A stretch of DNA of 47,760 nt from Thermoplasmatota archaeon (lineage in GTDB: Archaea > Thermoplasmatota > E2 > DHVEG-1). Shown one piece after another: positions 34,414-43,167 of the stretch; within the stretch, counting starts at the first letter, position 1, and the number at the start of each line of letters is the position of its first letter. Position numbers and translations under genes: made by a program. The stretch lies in contig JAFGDG010000049.1 of assembly GCA_016932245.1 (NCBI GenBank), forward strand, positions 1 to 47,760. Direction: 5' to 3'. A model generated the notes under the pieces. It was not told where the DNA came from, searched no databases, and saw only the letters and a program-made list of their open reading frames with translations.

Positions 34414-34794
34414 TTACTTTTTCGCACTCAGCACTTTGTCAACTCGCCGTTTCAAATCTTCAGGATCATAGGGCTTTTCGATATAGTCTTCTCCCAGAAA
34501 GCTACCGGCATTTTCTGCCGTTCGATCGACACGTGCCGTTAAAAAGACGATGGGAATTTTTTCCCATGACGGATTTTCCTTTATCTTATTATAGGTTTCC
34601 CATCCGCTCATCTCCGGCATCATAATATCGAGTAAGATGAGATCGGGAATTTGTTTTTCTTGCAGGAGCTCTAAGCATCGCTTGCCGCTCTCCGCTCGGA
34701 TGACTTCATACTCTTCGTTAAATTTTTTAAGATTAAATTCAACTGCAAAGATAACATCAGGTTCATCATCGACAACCATGATCTTTTTTTTCAA
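34414..34794 (-). CDS. Stand-alone response regulator receiver (1)
   Basis: The product has 126 residues and is a CheY-like receiver with no output domain. The acidic pair is DDE near residue 10, the phospho-acceptor Asp is in LILLDIMMPEMSG (about residue 55), Thr is in VFLTARV and Lys is in YIEKPYDP. The start is TTG at 34794, preceded by GAGGGGTG. It is a close paralog of the next gene: both begin KKKIMVVDDEPDV and end with the EDYIEKPYDP or EEYIEKPYDP block. It presumably receives phosphate from the adjacent kinase. Confidence 0.9.
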   Translation of the reverse strand: MKKKIMVVDDEPDVIFAVEFNLKKFNEEYEVIRAESGKRCLELLQEKQIPDLILLDIMMPEMSGWETYNKIKENPSWEKIPIVFLTARVDRTAENAGSFLGEDYIEKPYDPEDLKRRVDKVLSAKK

Positions 34795-34867
34795 TCTTTT
34801 TCACCCCTCTTTTTATGTATCGCTCAATAATTTAATTAATTTTCTTATATTTATCAATCTCTTATTT

Positions 34868-35251
34868 TTATGCGCGGCTTTTCGTTAAAATTTTCTGTAA
34901 TCTGTCCCTCAACTCTGTCGGATCGTATGGTTTTTCGATATACTCCTCACCGAGATGGGTGGTATGCTCTCCAGAAAACTCATCAACTTTTGCAGTGAGA
35001 AACACTACGGGAATGCCCTTCCACGAAGGATTTTCTCTGATTTTTTCATACGTCTCTTCGCCACTCATCCCTGGCATCATAATGTCAAGTAAGATGAGAT
35101 CTGGCGATTCCCCATTCTTTAAAAGTTCTAAGCATTGCTCTCCACTACTTACTCTGGTAATTTCGTAGTCTTTGTCAAACATTTTAAGATTGAGTTCGAT
35201 AGTATATGTTACGTCAGGCTCATCATCGACTACCATAATTTTCTTCTTCAT
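34868..35251 (-). CDS. Stand-alone response regulator receiver (2)
   Basis: The product has 127 residues and is a receiver with the same architecture and very similar sequence to the gene at 34414, so a tandem duplication is likely. The ATG at 35251 follows GAGGTGATG; the frame extending into the kinase gene is rejected. Key residues are DDEPDV, LLDIMMPGMSGEE, FLTAKV and EKPYDP. It starts 4 nt after the kinase stop. There is no DNA-binding domain, so the output is likely protein-protein. Confidence 0.92.
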   Translation of the reverse strand: MKKKIMVVDDEPDVTYTIELNLKMFDKDYEITRVSSGEQCLELLKNGESPDLILLDIMMPGMSGEETYEKIRENPSWKGIPVVFLTAKVDEFSGEHTTHLGEEYIEKPYDPTELRDRLQKILTKSRA

Positions 35252-35255
35252 TACA

Positions 35256-37142
35256 TCACCTCTTTTTTTGATTATATGGTAATGAGAACTTAAACATCGT
35301 TCCCTTATTGAGTCCCGGGCTTTCTGCCCAAATTTTCCCTCCATGTTTTTCAACAATACGTTTACAAATCGATAGTCCCAATCCACTTGATTCTAGATCA
35401 TGTCTTGCAGGGTCAACCTTGTAAAATTCTTCAAAGACATGGTCAATTTGCTGCTGTGTCATACCAATACCTGTATCTTTTACTGATATGATTACCTTTC
35501 CCTTCTCTTTTACTGCATCAATGGTCACGTTACCTCCCTTTGATGTAAATTTTGCGGCATTTGTTAAAAGATTGTCAAAGACTTCACTGAGTTGAAGCTT
35601 ATCTCCTTCTACAACTAGACGTTTGTTGATATTGTTATTAACAGAAATTTCCGCTTCTTTAAAAATCAACTGCTTGGTATCAATGATAAAATCTACTAGT
35701 TCTACTACGTCCACTTCTTCAATATTAAATACGGTGTTTGGTGAATTCAAACGCTCAAGTTGCAATGTTTTTACAACAAGATCGCGCATATATTTCACAT
35801 TACGAATGCTGACTCTAATAAGTTCTTTTAACTTCGGATCCGTTTCCTCTTCTTCTACCATGGGAAGTAATCCAATGAGCGGTGTTAATGGGCTTTTGAG
35901 ATCATGACCAAGTTGGGCAATAAAATCATCCTTATGTTTGAGTAATGTTTCTATTTTAGCTGTCCTCTCTTCTACTTTTTGTTCAAGTTCTTTGTTAAGG
36001 TCCCGAAGTTCATCCCGCGTTGCAGTTAGCATTTCATTTGCCATTCTTAGATGTTCAGCACCACTACGTCTCTCTTCTTCTACCTTCTTATGATCAGTGA
36101 TGTCTCTTAGTGATATAACATGACCTGTAAAACTATCATGGCTGCCATACAAGGGGTTTATTTTCATATCGAAATAACGCTTCTCCCCGTTAGTATCTAC
36201 GAAAATTTCAACTTGAGCTTCTTTCTTATCTTGAATATATCCAACAATATCATACTGATTAGAGAATACCTCTTCAACTTTTTTCCCTATTGGCCCCGAA
36301 CCATCATAATCAAAGATTTTTAATGCAACAGGATTAATATCAACAATTCGATCCTGAGCATCCAATACAAATACCGGATCGCTCATATTTTCAAAGACAA
36401 TATCTCTAGCTATTGGTATCGTCTCAATCAGCTTTAATTTGGAGAATCCCCAAACATAGACTACGCAAGTTATAACAAAAAAGATAGGGGTTATATCTAG
36501 ATTGTACAGAATTGGAATCAAATATATGTTATAGAGTATATTTGCTACCCACGGTGCTAGAGTCCCGGCTAATAAAACAACGACCTGTTTACGATAGATG
36601 CGTCTTAAATTGATCAATTCTTTCATCAGAATAAAAACACCTATCAGGATTAGGAAATAGCAATAAAGTGTAAAGAGCCACCAAAGTCCACTATAGCCAT
36701 AATCTATTAATATAATCGACCCATGCGAAAAAAAATCCACTCTAGTAAAAATCAGATGATGCAATTCATCAGTAAAAATAAGAAACAAAAACAGTAATGG
36801 AACGATGTATATGAGAGAAATTTTCTTAGCAGTCAGCCATTTATCCTTGCCCGTCCATTGTAACGCAAAAATAAGCCAAGTAGGACAAAGTAGTATTGTT
36901 CCTATGTACAAAAATTGTTCTATAAAAAATTTATAAGAAAAATCTGAAGTTATAAATCCCAAAGCAAAACCAAACATCCATAAAATCATTAATGACATTA
37001 AAAAAATGAGATATCTAGCGGGATGCAGGCGTCTCTCCAACCAGTATTTTCGCCAGACGTAGAAAGCCAATGCTAACATCAAGCAACCGGATATACTGGA
37101 TATAACCATCAATATGAGGTATATTTCATGTAGCTCTAGCAT
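35256..37142 (-). CDS. Membrane sensor histidine kinase (7TM-PAS-HisKA-HATPase)
   Basis: The product has 628 residues. About seven TM segments fill residues 1-230, resembling the N-terminal 7TM sensor region of archaeal kinases. A PAS domain (DIVFENMSDPVFVLDAQDRIVDIN onward, about 245-355) and a coiled-coil linker follow. The HisKA phospho-site is AQLGHDLKSPL near residue 413. The ATPase has NLLTNAAKFT, KDTGIGM and SSGLGLSICKRIVEKHGG. The ribosome site AGGAG precedes the ATG. It is in an operon with two receivers downstream and a 36-codon ORF upstream. Confidence 0.92.
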   Translation of the reverse strand: MLELHEIYLILMVISSISGCLMLALAFYVWRKYWLERRLHPARYLIFLMSLMILWMFGFALGFITSDFSYKFFIEQFLYIGTILLCPTWLIFALQWTGKDKWLTAKKISLIYIVPLLFLFLIFTDELHHLIFTRVDFFSHGSIILIDYGYSGLWWLFTLYCYFLILIGVFILMKELINLRRIYRKQVVVLLAGTLAPWVANILYNIYLIPILYNLDITPIFFVITCVVYVWGFSKLKLIETIPIARDIVFENMSDPVFVLDAQDRIVDINPVALKIFDYDGSGPIGKKVEEVFSNQYDIVGYIQDKKEAQVEIFVDTNGEKRYFDMKINPLYGSHDSFTGHVISLRDITDHKKVEEERRSGAEHLRMANEMLTATRDELRDLNKELEQKVEERTAKIETLLKHKDDFIAQLGHDLKSPLTPLIGLLPMVEEEETDPKLKELIRVSIRNVKYMRDLVVKTLQLERLNSPNTVFNIEEVDVVELVDFIIDTKQLIFKEAEISVNNNINKRLVVEGDKLQLSEVFDNLLTNAAKFTSKGGNVTIDAVKEKGKVIISVKDTGIGMTQQQIDHVFEEFYKVDPARHDLESSGLGLSICKRIVEKHGGKIWAESPGLNKGTMFKFSLPYNQKKR

Positions 37143-37175
37143 GATGTTTATCTCCTACGTTCAAACTAGTTTGCA

Positions 37176-37286
37176 TTAATTTTTTCTTATTATTGCCCTG
37201 CCATTATGTTTTTCAACAATATTTACATGAAAATTAATAGTTTCTTCAATAGCAGAGACTAATGCATTGCACAGTTTGCATCCCAT
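37176..37286 (-). CDS. 36-residue CxxC mini-protein heading the kinase operon
   Basis: The reading frame begins MGCKLCNALVSAIEE and ends GRAIIRKN followed by TAA. GGAAGG at 37293-37298 is a good ribosome site at 6-nt spacing, and TTTATATTA (about 37316-37324) is a TATA box at a fitting distance. It ends 33 nt before the kinase ATG with no obvious separate kinase promoter. CxxC directly after the initiator suggests metal or thiol chemistry. No family is known to me. The segment VEKHNGR resembles the kinase's VEKHGGK, so an alternative is the remnant of an ATPase-domain tail. Confidence 0.55.
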   Translation of the reverse strand: MGCKLCNALVSAIEETINFHVNIVEKHNGRAIIRKN

Positions 37287-37344
37287 TTTGTTCCTTCCAA
37301 TAAACGAAACGTTTTGTAATATAAAACATTAATGGCACCACCAT

Positions 37345-38454
37345 TCAAGAGGATGAAGTGTAGGTTCGTATACTATTTTCATCAATGGTGAGTGATTTTG
37401 ATTCCAAGACTTCAAAATTTTCAATCGTCACAAACGGAACTAAATTGACTGTTACCCCACTACCATATCTTACGCGGGGACCTGAAAGGGAAACATTTAA
37501 TGATTCGTTACTCCCATCATCAATAAATAATCGAAGATGCCCTGCGCTTTCAATGGCAAAATTTTGATAAATTTGCACATCACTGCACTGCGAAGGACAG
37601 GCACATTCGACGGAAATCCATCCATCATGTCCTAGACTTCCTCCAACAAATACTTCGGCCCATGCATGGGAAACGGCAGTGGCAATGCCGTTTGTCTCTT
37701 CAATGAGATATCCTCTGATGAACCGCGCAGGAATTCCGATGGATCTACAGAGTGAGATGTATAAAAAGGACAGATCATCACAATCTCCTGTTTTTAATAA
37801 AAAGGTAGTGCGTGCAGGTTGTACACTACTATCTTCAGGATGAGTTTGATAGGCCGTCTGTTCTTTTAACCACCTAAATAAGGCTTTAGCAAGGAGAAAC
37901 GTGTTGTTGGTTCCTATTTCTCCTGCTATTCCCTTGGCAGTTGAAAGAACCAACGGATCATCTGGATCAATGTAGGTACTATTTTGAACCTGTTGTCTAT
38001 GACAATACTGGTTGCACAATGTAGCATATGCTGTAGATATTTCTTGCAGGGTTGCTGCATTATTTCCGTTTAAATCTGAAACGAGAGATGCTTCCGCATT
38101 TGCACTTGCTTCTATACCAAGTTCATATGTTGCTGCGTTGTTACCTGAGATGTTCCAAGAGATGAAGTCGTTACTAACCTTTGTCACTTCAGTATAATCA
38201 TAGCGATATAATACTTCAAAAGGAGAGAGCGTTCCACTTAACAGCGAGGGGAGATCACAATCATACGTTATCTCATACTGTCCTGCCCCTTCGCAGGTGA
38301 CTGAATATCCATATTGAGCGTCGTATCTAATGCTTGTAGGATGTGCTTCATAGGTTATTGTGTTGTCCATAAAAGAAAACTCCAAGCATCCTGATGTTAC
38401 AATAAAGAAAGAAAAAATGAGAACCCCCATTCCGATGATTGCCTTTTTGTTCAT
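37345..38454 (-). CDS. Transglutaminase-like lipoprotein
   Basis: The product has 369 residues. The N-terminus has a signal peptide with a lipobox-like end (VTSGC, C23), so it is probably a lipid-anchored extracellular protein. The transglutaminase-like core shows the Cys in TGDCDDLSFLYISLCRSIGIPARF, the His in AVSHAWAEVFVGG and a downstream WISVE segment in place of the Asp strand. The pair of cysteines VECACPSQC could form disulfides. Such domains act as proteases or amide-transferring enzymes; which applies here is unknown. It follows herA by 8 nt. Confidence 0.85.
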   Translation of the reverse strand: MNKKAIIGMGVLIFSFFIVTSGCLEFSFMDNTITYEAHPTSIRYDAQYGYSVTCEGAGQYEITYDCDLPSLLSGTLSPFEVLYRYDYTEVTKVSNDFISWNISGNNAATYELGIEASANAEASLVSDLNGNNAATLQEISTAYATLCNQYCHRQQVQNSTYIDPDDPLVLSTAKGIAGEIGTNNTFLLAKALFRWLKEQTAYQTHPEDSSVQPARTTFLLKTGDCDDLSFLYISLCRSIGIPARFIRGYLIEETNGIATAVSHAWAEVFVGGSLGHDGWISVECACPSQCSDVQIYQNFAIESAGHLRLFIDDGSNESLNVSLSGPRVRYGSGVTVNLVPFVTIENFEVLESKSLTIDENSIRTYTSSS

Positions 38455-38462
38455 ATGTTCTG

Positions 38463-40301
38463 TTACTTTTTTCTAAACAGTCCGCCCTTTTTTCCTTGTG
38501 TTACATAGTATTGGCACCCTTGACTCATCGGACATTTTGAACATGTCGGGTCTTTTTCATGGCAAAAGGTTCTTCCCAGTTTTGCCAGTGATTCTAGATA
38601 TTTGTAGACGTTTTCCTTCATTTTTTCCGCTTCTTTTGATAATATCTGGATCGTTTCTTCAGGGTCATCAGTGGAAACCCATCCAAGTCTCTTTGCCACT
38701 CGATTGACGTTCTTTGCCTTATCCGTAAATGCCTCTTCTTTTTTTGGTGGCGGAGAGGGGGAGGACGATCTCTGCACCTGAGGTGGTGGTGGCATCTTAG
38801 GAATTTTTGGTGTATAGGTGGTATCAGTGCCTCCTTTAAAGATGTCTACGGAGCGTCCACCATGGCTCGTTTCTCTTGTACGAATTTCCGTCATGATGGG
38901 AATTTGAAGCGAGGCACCAGAAATCAGAGCAACGCCTATGGCAAGGCGCTGGATCTCATCATACGTTTGGCTGGTGAGTCCTTCTACAGATTGAATGATG
39001 GCCTTCAAGTCATTGGGGTTTGTAACTTTAAGAATGATGTTGGTGTTACACTGAGAGATAATATTTTTATCCACTTTTGCAGGACGCTGACTTACGATGC
39101 AGAGCCCCATACCAAATTTTCTTCCCTCCGAGGCAACCGTTCGTAGGATATTTGAGGATACGGCATTACCAAACCCTCGTTCCGGACAATAGTTGTGCGC
39201 TTCTTCAACGATAAGTAAGAAGGGTGGAATTTTTCCTGATTTCCGCTGATCGAACAATTCTTTAGTAAGTCGAGCTACTACCACATCTTGTACATCGGGC
39301 GGTACCCCTTTCATATTAATGATTGAACATTTGCCCTTTTTCACCAGCTCATCCGGGGAGGTACCTTCTTCTGAGAATACCCCAATCGAATCAAGCGATT
39401 CAAGCGATGCGATAACATTCCATCGCGCGTTGCTTTTACTTCTGTTAACCGCTTCAATGATATCTCTGATAGTATAGGTGCTTTTGTATTCCTTCAACTC
39501 TTTTATTGCTTGGTAAAGCACGCCAATTTGAGGACCAGAAAGCTTTGCAGAGAGAATATCAATAATCTCCCGGGCTTCGAGATTGACACCATTCAGCGTA
39601 ATATGTTTTACATTTGCCTTTGAGTGTGGCGAGTATTCTGTAATTTGACTGCTGTAATGGTTCTGCTTGACGTTGAATTTTTGCATGTTTTTTTGTTCTT
39701 TTTTATCTTTGTTGGGCTTTGTCAAAGAAATGTATTCTCCATGCGTATCGATAACGACCATAGGTACCTTTTTCTTGAGTAGTTCCTCAACAAGAACTCC
39801 ACAGGCGTAGCTTTTGCCGCCACCCGTCTTGGCAAGAATACAGATATGCTTTTGAACAAGTGCGTCAATGTTCAGGAACACAGGGAGACTATGTCCTTTG
39901 AGAAGGCCAATATAGGCGCCACTCTCTTTGTTAGCATTGAGGCCCAACACGTGTCTGATTAAACCTTCATCAGCACGTATAATTCTGCCGCCAGTGTTAA
40001 ATGGCGTTCGAGGAACTTGCAGCACCCCTCGTTTGTCTCGATAGCCTATGACACCAGCAAATGCGGAAACATCACTTTTAACATGAGGCGTTTCCTCTTG
40101 GTATTTCTGAGTGATTGCATCCTCAAATTTTAAATCAGAATATCGTTTAATATCCATGACTTGTGCTAAAATATAGCCTTCCTTATGAGGCGCGGAAATA
40201 TAATCAAATTTTCGTACACTCTGGCCATTGACTGCGAAGTTAAACTCCGTTGATCCTATGTCTCCGTATATTACGCCAACAAATTCGTCTTTCTGTTGCA
40301 T
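38463..40301 (-). CDS. HerA-type ATPase with C-terminal endonuclease III-like [4Fe-4S] module
   Basis: The product has 612 residues from the ATG at 40301 (MQQKDEFVG). An N-terminal HAS-barrel-like region occupies about 1-130. The HerA/FtsK ATPase has Walker A AKTGGGKS at 157-164, Walker B LLIVEEAH near 363-369 and the SQRPAKVDKNIISQCNTN block. A Pro/Ser linker (about 500-520) leads to a tail that resembles the C-terminal half of endonuclease III: NVNRVAKRLGWV, then LAKLGRTF, then C580-x6-C587-x2-C590-x5-C596, the exact EndoIII iron-sulfur spacing. The catalytic Asp position (V-D-T-H-x-x-R-V) appears to be Ala. No nurA, mre11 or rad50 gene is adjacent. Confidence 0.88.
   Translation of the reverse strand: MQQKDEFVGVIYGDIGSTEFNFAVNGQSVRKFDYISAPHKEGYILAQVMDIKRYSDLKFEDAITQKYQEETPHVKSDVSAFAGVIGYRDKRGVLQVPRTPFNTGGRIIRADEGLIRHVLGLNANKESGAYIGLLKGHSLPVFLNIDALVQKHICILAKTGGGKSYACGVLVEELLKKKVPMVVIDTHGEYISLTKPNKDKKEQKNMQKFNVKQNHYSSQITEYSPHSKANVKHITLNGVNLEAREIIDILSAKLSGPQIGVLYQAIKELKEYKSTYTIRDIIEAVNRSKSNARWNVIASLESLDSIGVFSEEGTSPDELVKKGKCSIINMKGVPPDVQDVVVARLTKELFDQRKSGKIPPFLLIVEEAHNYCPERGFGNAVSSNILRTVASEGRKFGMGLCIVSQRPAKVDKNIISQCNTNIILKVTNPNDLKAIIQSVEGLTSQTYDEIQRLAIGVALISGASLQIPIMTEIRTRETSHGGRSVDIFKGGTDTTYTPKIPKMPPPPQVQRSSSPSPPPKKEEAFTDKAKNVNRVAKRLGWVSTDDPEETIQILSKEAEKMKENVYKYLESLAKLGRTFCHEKDPTCSKCPMSQGCQYYVTQGKKGGLFRKK
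38502..38729 (-). other. EndoIII-like helix/FeS-loop domain inside the HerA gene
   Basis: This is the segment encoding residues about 525-600. C-x6-C-x2-C-x5-C reads CHEKDPTCSKCPMSQGC. The residues before it (RVAKRLGWV, PEE, YLESLAKLGRTF) follow the order of the helix preceding the FeS loop in EndoIII (RVxNRLGxV, PEx, LLxxHGRxxC). The helix-hairpin-helix and its catalytic Lys are absent, so a DNA-binding or redox role is more likely than glycosylase activity. Confidence 0.75.
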
Positions 40302-40329
40302 CCAAACCGATAATAAAGAGAAGGTGTAA

Positions 40330-41139
40330 TTATAGTTTTTGTAATTTTTTCCCCATTTTTTTAGGAAGATTTGCAAGTGTCATTAGTGCCTCGATTTCCA
40401 AAAAATGAAGCTTGCCAGGAACCACCAGGGTATGGAGTGGCGGTCCGAACTCATTGCCCACTAGGGCAGTGATGCGGTCGGCAGCAAGTACCGGTTTAGA
40501 TGACCCTGCACGACCTACCACACATATGGCTGTGTCGGGAGTAATAATGTTTTTTCTTTCTTTTTCTTCCATCTCCAACAAAAGCTTCATTCCTTCGTTA
40601 GCAGTCATATACTGTTCTTTTTCTGTTTGGATGTCCAGAAGAATAAGTGTGTGTAACCCCATGTTTTTATTGTCAGCAATAACATGGTAAGGGCTGGTCG
40701 GGAAATACTGCTTTTCAGGATAGGCAATTGTTGTTGTCCGTCCAAACTTATAATTTTGTAATCCTAAAAGACCAGGCACAGCAGTTGCAATACTACTTCC
40801 ATGGATGACCCTTGTTGGTATGCCCTGTTGTTCGGCCCGTAGTCGTAAATCGACATGTGTTGTTGCCGTCATAGGGTCTCCACAGACCAGCAATGCTACC
40901 TTATTGTTTGTAGCGGTGTTTAGAATCACATCTCCTTTTTCGGTTTCTGTCCTTGATAACACGTGTATTGATTTTCCCATGTTGTGTTCTAACTTAGTAA
41001 TGGTTGTGCCACTTAATTTTGCCGTATAAAATTCAGCAAAGACAGTATCACACAATTTAAGGATTTCAAACCCTTTGAGTGAAATGTCCTGTTCATCATA
41101 GAGACCAAGACCAATAAATACTAAGCTACCTGTTTCCAT
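40330..41139 (-). CDS. dphB: Diphthine synthase
   Basis: This SAM-dependent methyltransferase acts in diphthamide synthesis on EF-2, 269 aa. It belongs to the tetrapyrrole-methylase fold: LVFIGLGLYDEQDISLKG at the start, the VCGDPMTATTHVDLRLRA nucleotide region, and IHGSSIATAVPGLLGLQNYKFG. Its substrate EF-2 (H599) is encoded 7 kb away. The promoter is likely CTTTTTATAGG near 41166-41178, close to the ATG. Confidence 0.95.
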   Translation of the reverse strand: METGSLVFIGLGLYDEQDISLKGFEILKLCDTVFAEFYTAKLSGTTITKLEHNMGKSIHVLSRTETEKGDVILNTATNNKVALLVCGDPMTATTHVDLRLRAEQQGIPTRVIHGSSIATAVPGLLGLQNYKFGRTTTIAYPEKQYFPTSPYHVIADNKNMGLHTLILLDIQTEKEQYMTANEGMKLLLEMEEKERKNIITPDTAICVVGRAGSSKPVLAADRITALVGNEFGPPLHTLVVPGKLHFLEIEALMTLANLPKKMGKKLQKL

Positions 41140-41200
41140 AGCACTCTTAAATCCTTAAAGAGGGTGCCTATAAAAAGGGTTTGTTTTACCTTTGTCCTTA

Positions 41201-41212
41201 GGTATATAAACA
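41201..41212 (+). promoter_or_regulatory. TATA box of the cation exchanger gene, leaderless spacing
   Basis: GGTATATAAAC has its centre about 28 nt before the ATG at 41235. No ribosome site is present between them, so the transcript is probably leaderless. Confidence 0.6.
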
Positions 41213-41234
41213 TCTCCTTTCATTACAGCCTGAT

Positions 41235-42185
41235 ATGCTCTCTATTGAACTATCCATCCCTGCATTTATTGCTGGCGTTGCTCTCCTTTACAAAGGATCG
41301 GACATTCTTGTCGATGGAACTTCAAAAACTGCAGCGCGATTAGGGGTCTCCACCCTTATTATCTCACTTGTTATTGTCGCTTTTGGCACGTCAGCACCAG
41401 AATTCGCTATTTCTGTTGGAGCTGCAGTACAACACAACGCGGGCATTTCGCTAGGAAACATTATCGGATCTTGTATTGCTAATCTACTGTTAGTCATTGG
41501 ACTCAGTGCAATTATCCGTCCTATTCGTGTCAATAAAAGCATCATCAAGCGAGAGATGCCCATCTTGTTGATAGTAACGGTGATGTTTCTAGTGGTCACT
41601 CTCCTCGGCCTTCTTGACACCTTTCATTTCATAGGTAGCGCTATCTTTCTTGTTTCATTTGCTCTCTTTATTGCCTATTTTATTCGATGCGCAAAAAAAG
41701 AACGTACCACAAAAAATACTTACAACGATGGAAAAACTATCAAAAATACACTTTTCGTTATTTTCGGCATCCTTGGTGTTGTTATTGGAGCATGGTTACT
41801 TATTGAATCAGCAACCTGCATCGCTGATTTTTTCGGCATCCCAGCAATTATTATTGCGCTTTCGATGGTTGCAATTGGCACTTCTCTTCCAGAACTTGTG
41901 GTCTCTGCCATGGCTGCCTACAAAGAAGAGTCAGATATTGCAGTAGGAAACGTTCTGGGATCAAATGTGTTTAATATCTTACTTATTTTGGGCGTTGGTA
42001 CTCTTTTTATCCCTCTTGATGCCCTTGGATCGCTTGATCATATTGTTTTTCTTTTAGCGGTTACTATTTTTATGATTCCCATTCTCTTTTCAGGCCATAA
42101 CATTTCGAGGGTTGAAGGGGGCGTACTTCTAGCATTATATGTCATATATATTGTGTACACTTTTCGATTCATGCTTTTTTTGTAA
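41235..42185 (+). CDS. Ca2+/cation antiporter (CaCA family, sodium/calcium exchanger)
   Basis: The product has 316 residues, about ten TM segments and two inverted alpha-repeats. Repeat 1 reads AFGTSAPEFAISVGAA then GNIIGSCIANLLLVIG. Repeat 2 reads AIGTSLPELVVSAMAAY then AVGNVLGSNVFNILLILG. The Glu of each G-T-S-x-P-E motif binds the cation. It corresponds to YrbG/archaeal NCX-type proteins that export Ca2+ against Na+ or H+. The exact ion cannot be told from sequence. Confidence 0.93.
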   Translation: MLSIELSIPAFIAGVALLYKGSDILVDGTSKTAARLGVSTLIISLVIVAFGTSAPEFAISVGAAVQHNAGISLGNIIGSCIANLLLVIGLSAIIRPIRVNKSIIKREMPILLIVTVMFLVVTLLGLLDTFHFIGSAIFLVSFALFIAYFIRCAKKERTTKNTYNDGKTIKNTLFVIFGILGVVIGAWLLIESATCIADFFGIPAIIIALSMVAIGTSLPELVVSAMAAYKEESDIAVGNVLGSNVFNILLILGVGTLFIPLDALGSLDHIVFLLAVTIFMIPILFSGHNISRVEGGVLLALYVIYIVYTFRFMLFL

Positions 42186-42232
42186 TACACCATCAAACTC
42201 TATAAATAGGATTTAGGTGTTCCAGGATTTCA

Positions 42233-43162
42233 ATGGATCGCGATACAAACAAACAGAGTAGTGACATACTTCCTATTGCCGTTATGGGGTGTTTATTTGT
42301 TGTTATCCATGTTCTTGCGCTACTGGTAATTGGCCCTTTTGAAGCAGCTGGCGTAGAGCCCGCTTTTGAAAACCCTGATGATCCTATGAATCTTGTCTAT
42401 TTCTTCGTCATCATTCTGGCCATGACTGCAATTATTCTTGTCATTGCAAAATATTGGAAAAAACAAGTCATTCAAGCCATTATTCTTGGGGCAATAGGGT
42501 ATACATCATGGTACGTCTTTTACCCTCTTTTAACACTTCTCATTCCCGACCTTTTTGCGTTGGTCTTTGCCGTGATATTTGCACTCCTGCTTATTGTCAC
42601 TCTCTATAAATTTCCAGAATGGTATGTCATTGATATCAGCGGTGTTATTGTAGGCGCTGGCGCTATTGCTATCTTTGGCATCTCTTTAGGTGTTCTCCTC
42701 GTTGTTATTTTGTTAATAGGTCTTGCTATCTATGATGCCATATCAGTCTATAAAACCAAACATATGATTGATCTCGCTGATACGGTCATGGATTTGAAAC
42801 TACCCGTACTTTTGGTCGTTCCCAAAAGACGACATTATTCTCTTATCAAGGAGACAAAACGATTGAAAGAACAACTCAAAGAAGGCGAAGAGCGTGATGC
42901 CTTTTTCATGGGATTGGGTGATATTGTGATGCCTGGTATTTTGGTTGCTGCTGTGTATTATACGGGAACACCGCACACCCTCGCTATCGCATTATCGGTA
43001 ATAGTAGGCACCTTAGTTGGTTTTAGTATGTTAATGACGTTTGTTATAAAAGGAAAACCACAGGCAGGACTTCCCTTGCTCTGTGGCGGTGCTATTGGTG
43101 GTTACCTTATCTCGAGCTATCTATTTGCAGGTGAATTGGTCGGTTTAATATTACCTTTCTAA
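42233..43162 (+). CDS. Presenilin/signal-peptide-peptidase-like aspartyl protease (PSH)
   Basis: This is an intramembrane aspartyl protease of 309 aa and about nine TM segments. The catalytic YD is in GLAIYDAISVYKTKHM and the GLGD motif in FFMGLGDIVMPG. The PAL-like element is changed to QAGLPLL. A hydrophilic loop of about 70 residues separates the two catalytic segments. CTATAAAT at about 42200 gives the promoter. It is convergent with a rhomboid gene 5 nt away. Confidence 0.9.
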   Translation: MDRDTNKQSSDILPIAVMGCLFVVIHVLALLVIGPFEAAGVEPAFENPDDPMNLVYFFVIILAMTAIILVIAKYWKKQVIQAIILGAIGYTSWYVFYPLLTLLIPDLFALVFAVIFALLLIVTLYKFPEWYVIDISGVIVGAGAIAIFGISLGVLLVVILLIGLAIYDAISVYKTKHMIDLADTVMDLKLPVLLVVPKRRHYSLIKETKRLKEQLKEGEERDAFFMGLGDIVMPGILVAAVYYTGTPHTLAIALSVIVGTLVGFSMLMTFVIKGKPQAGLPLLCGGAIGGYLISSYLFAGELVGLILPF

Positions 43163-43167
43163 CAGAA

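Noticed and set aside
38463-40301. HerA as part of an antiviral system (for example with SIR2 or DUF4297 nuclease)
   Set aside because: Neighbours are dphB and a transglutaminase-like lipoprotein. No nuclease, SIR2 or other defence gene is adjacent.
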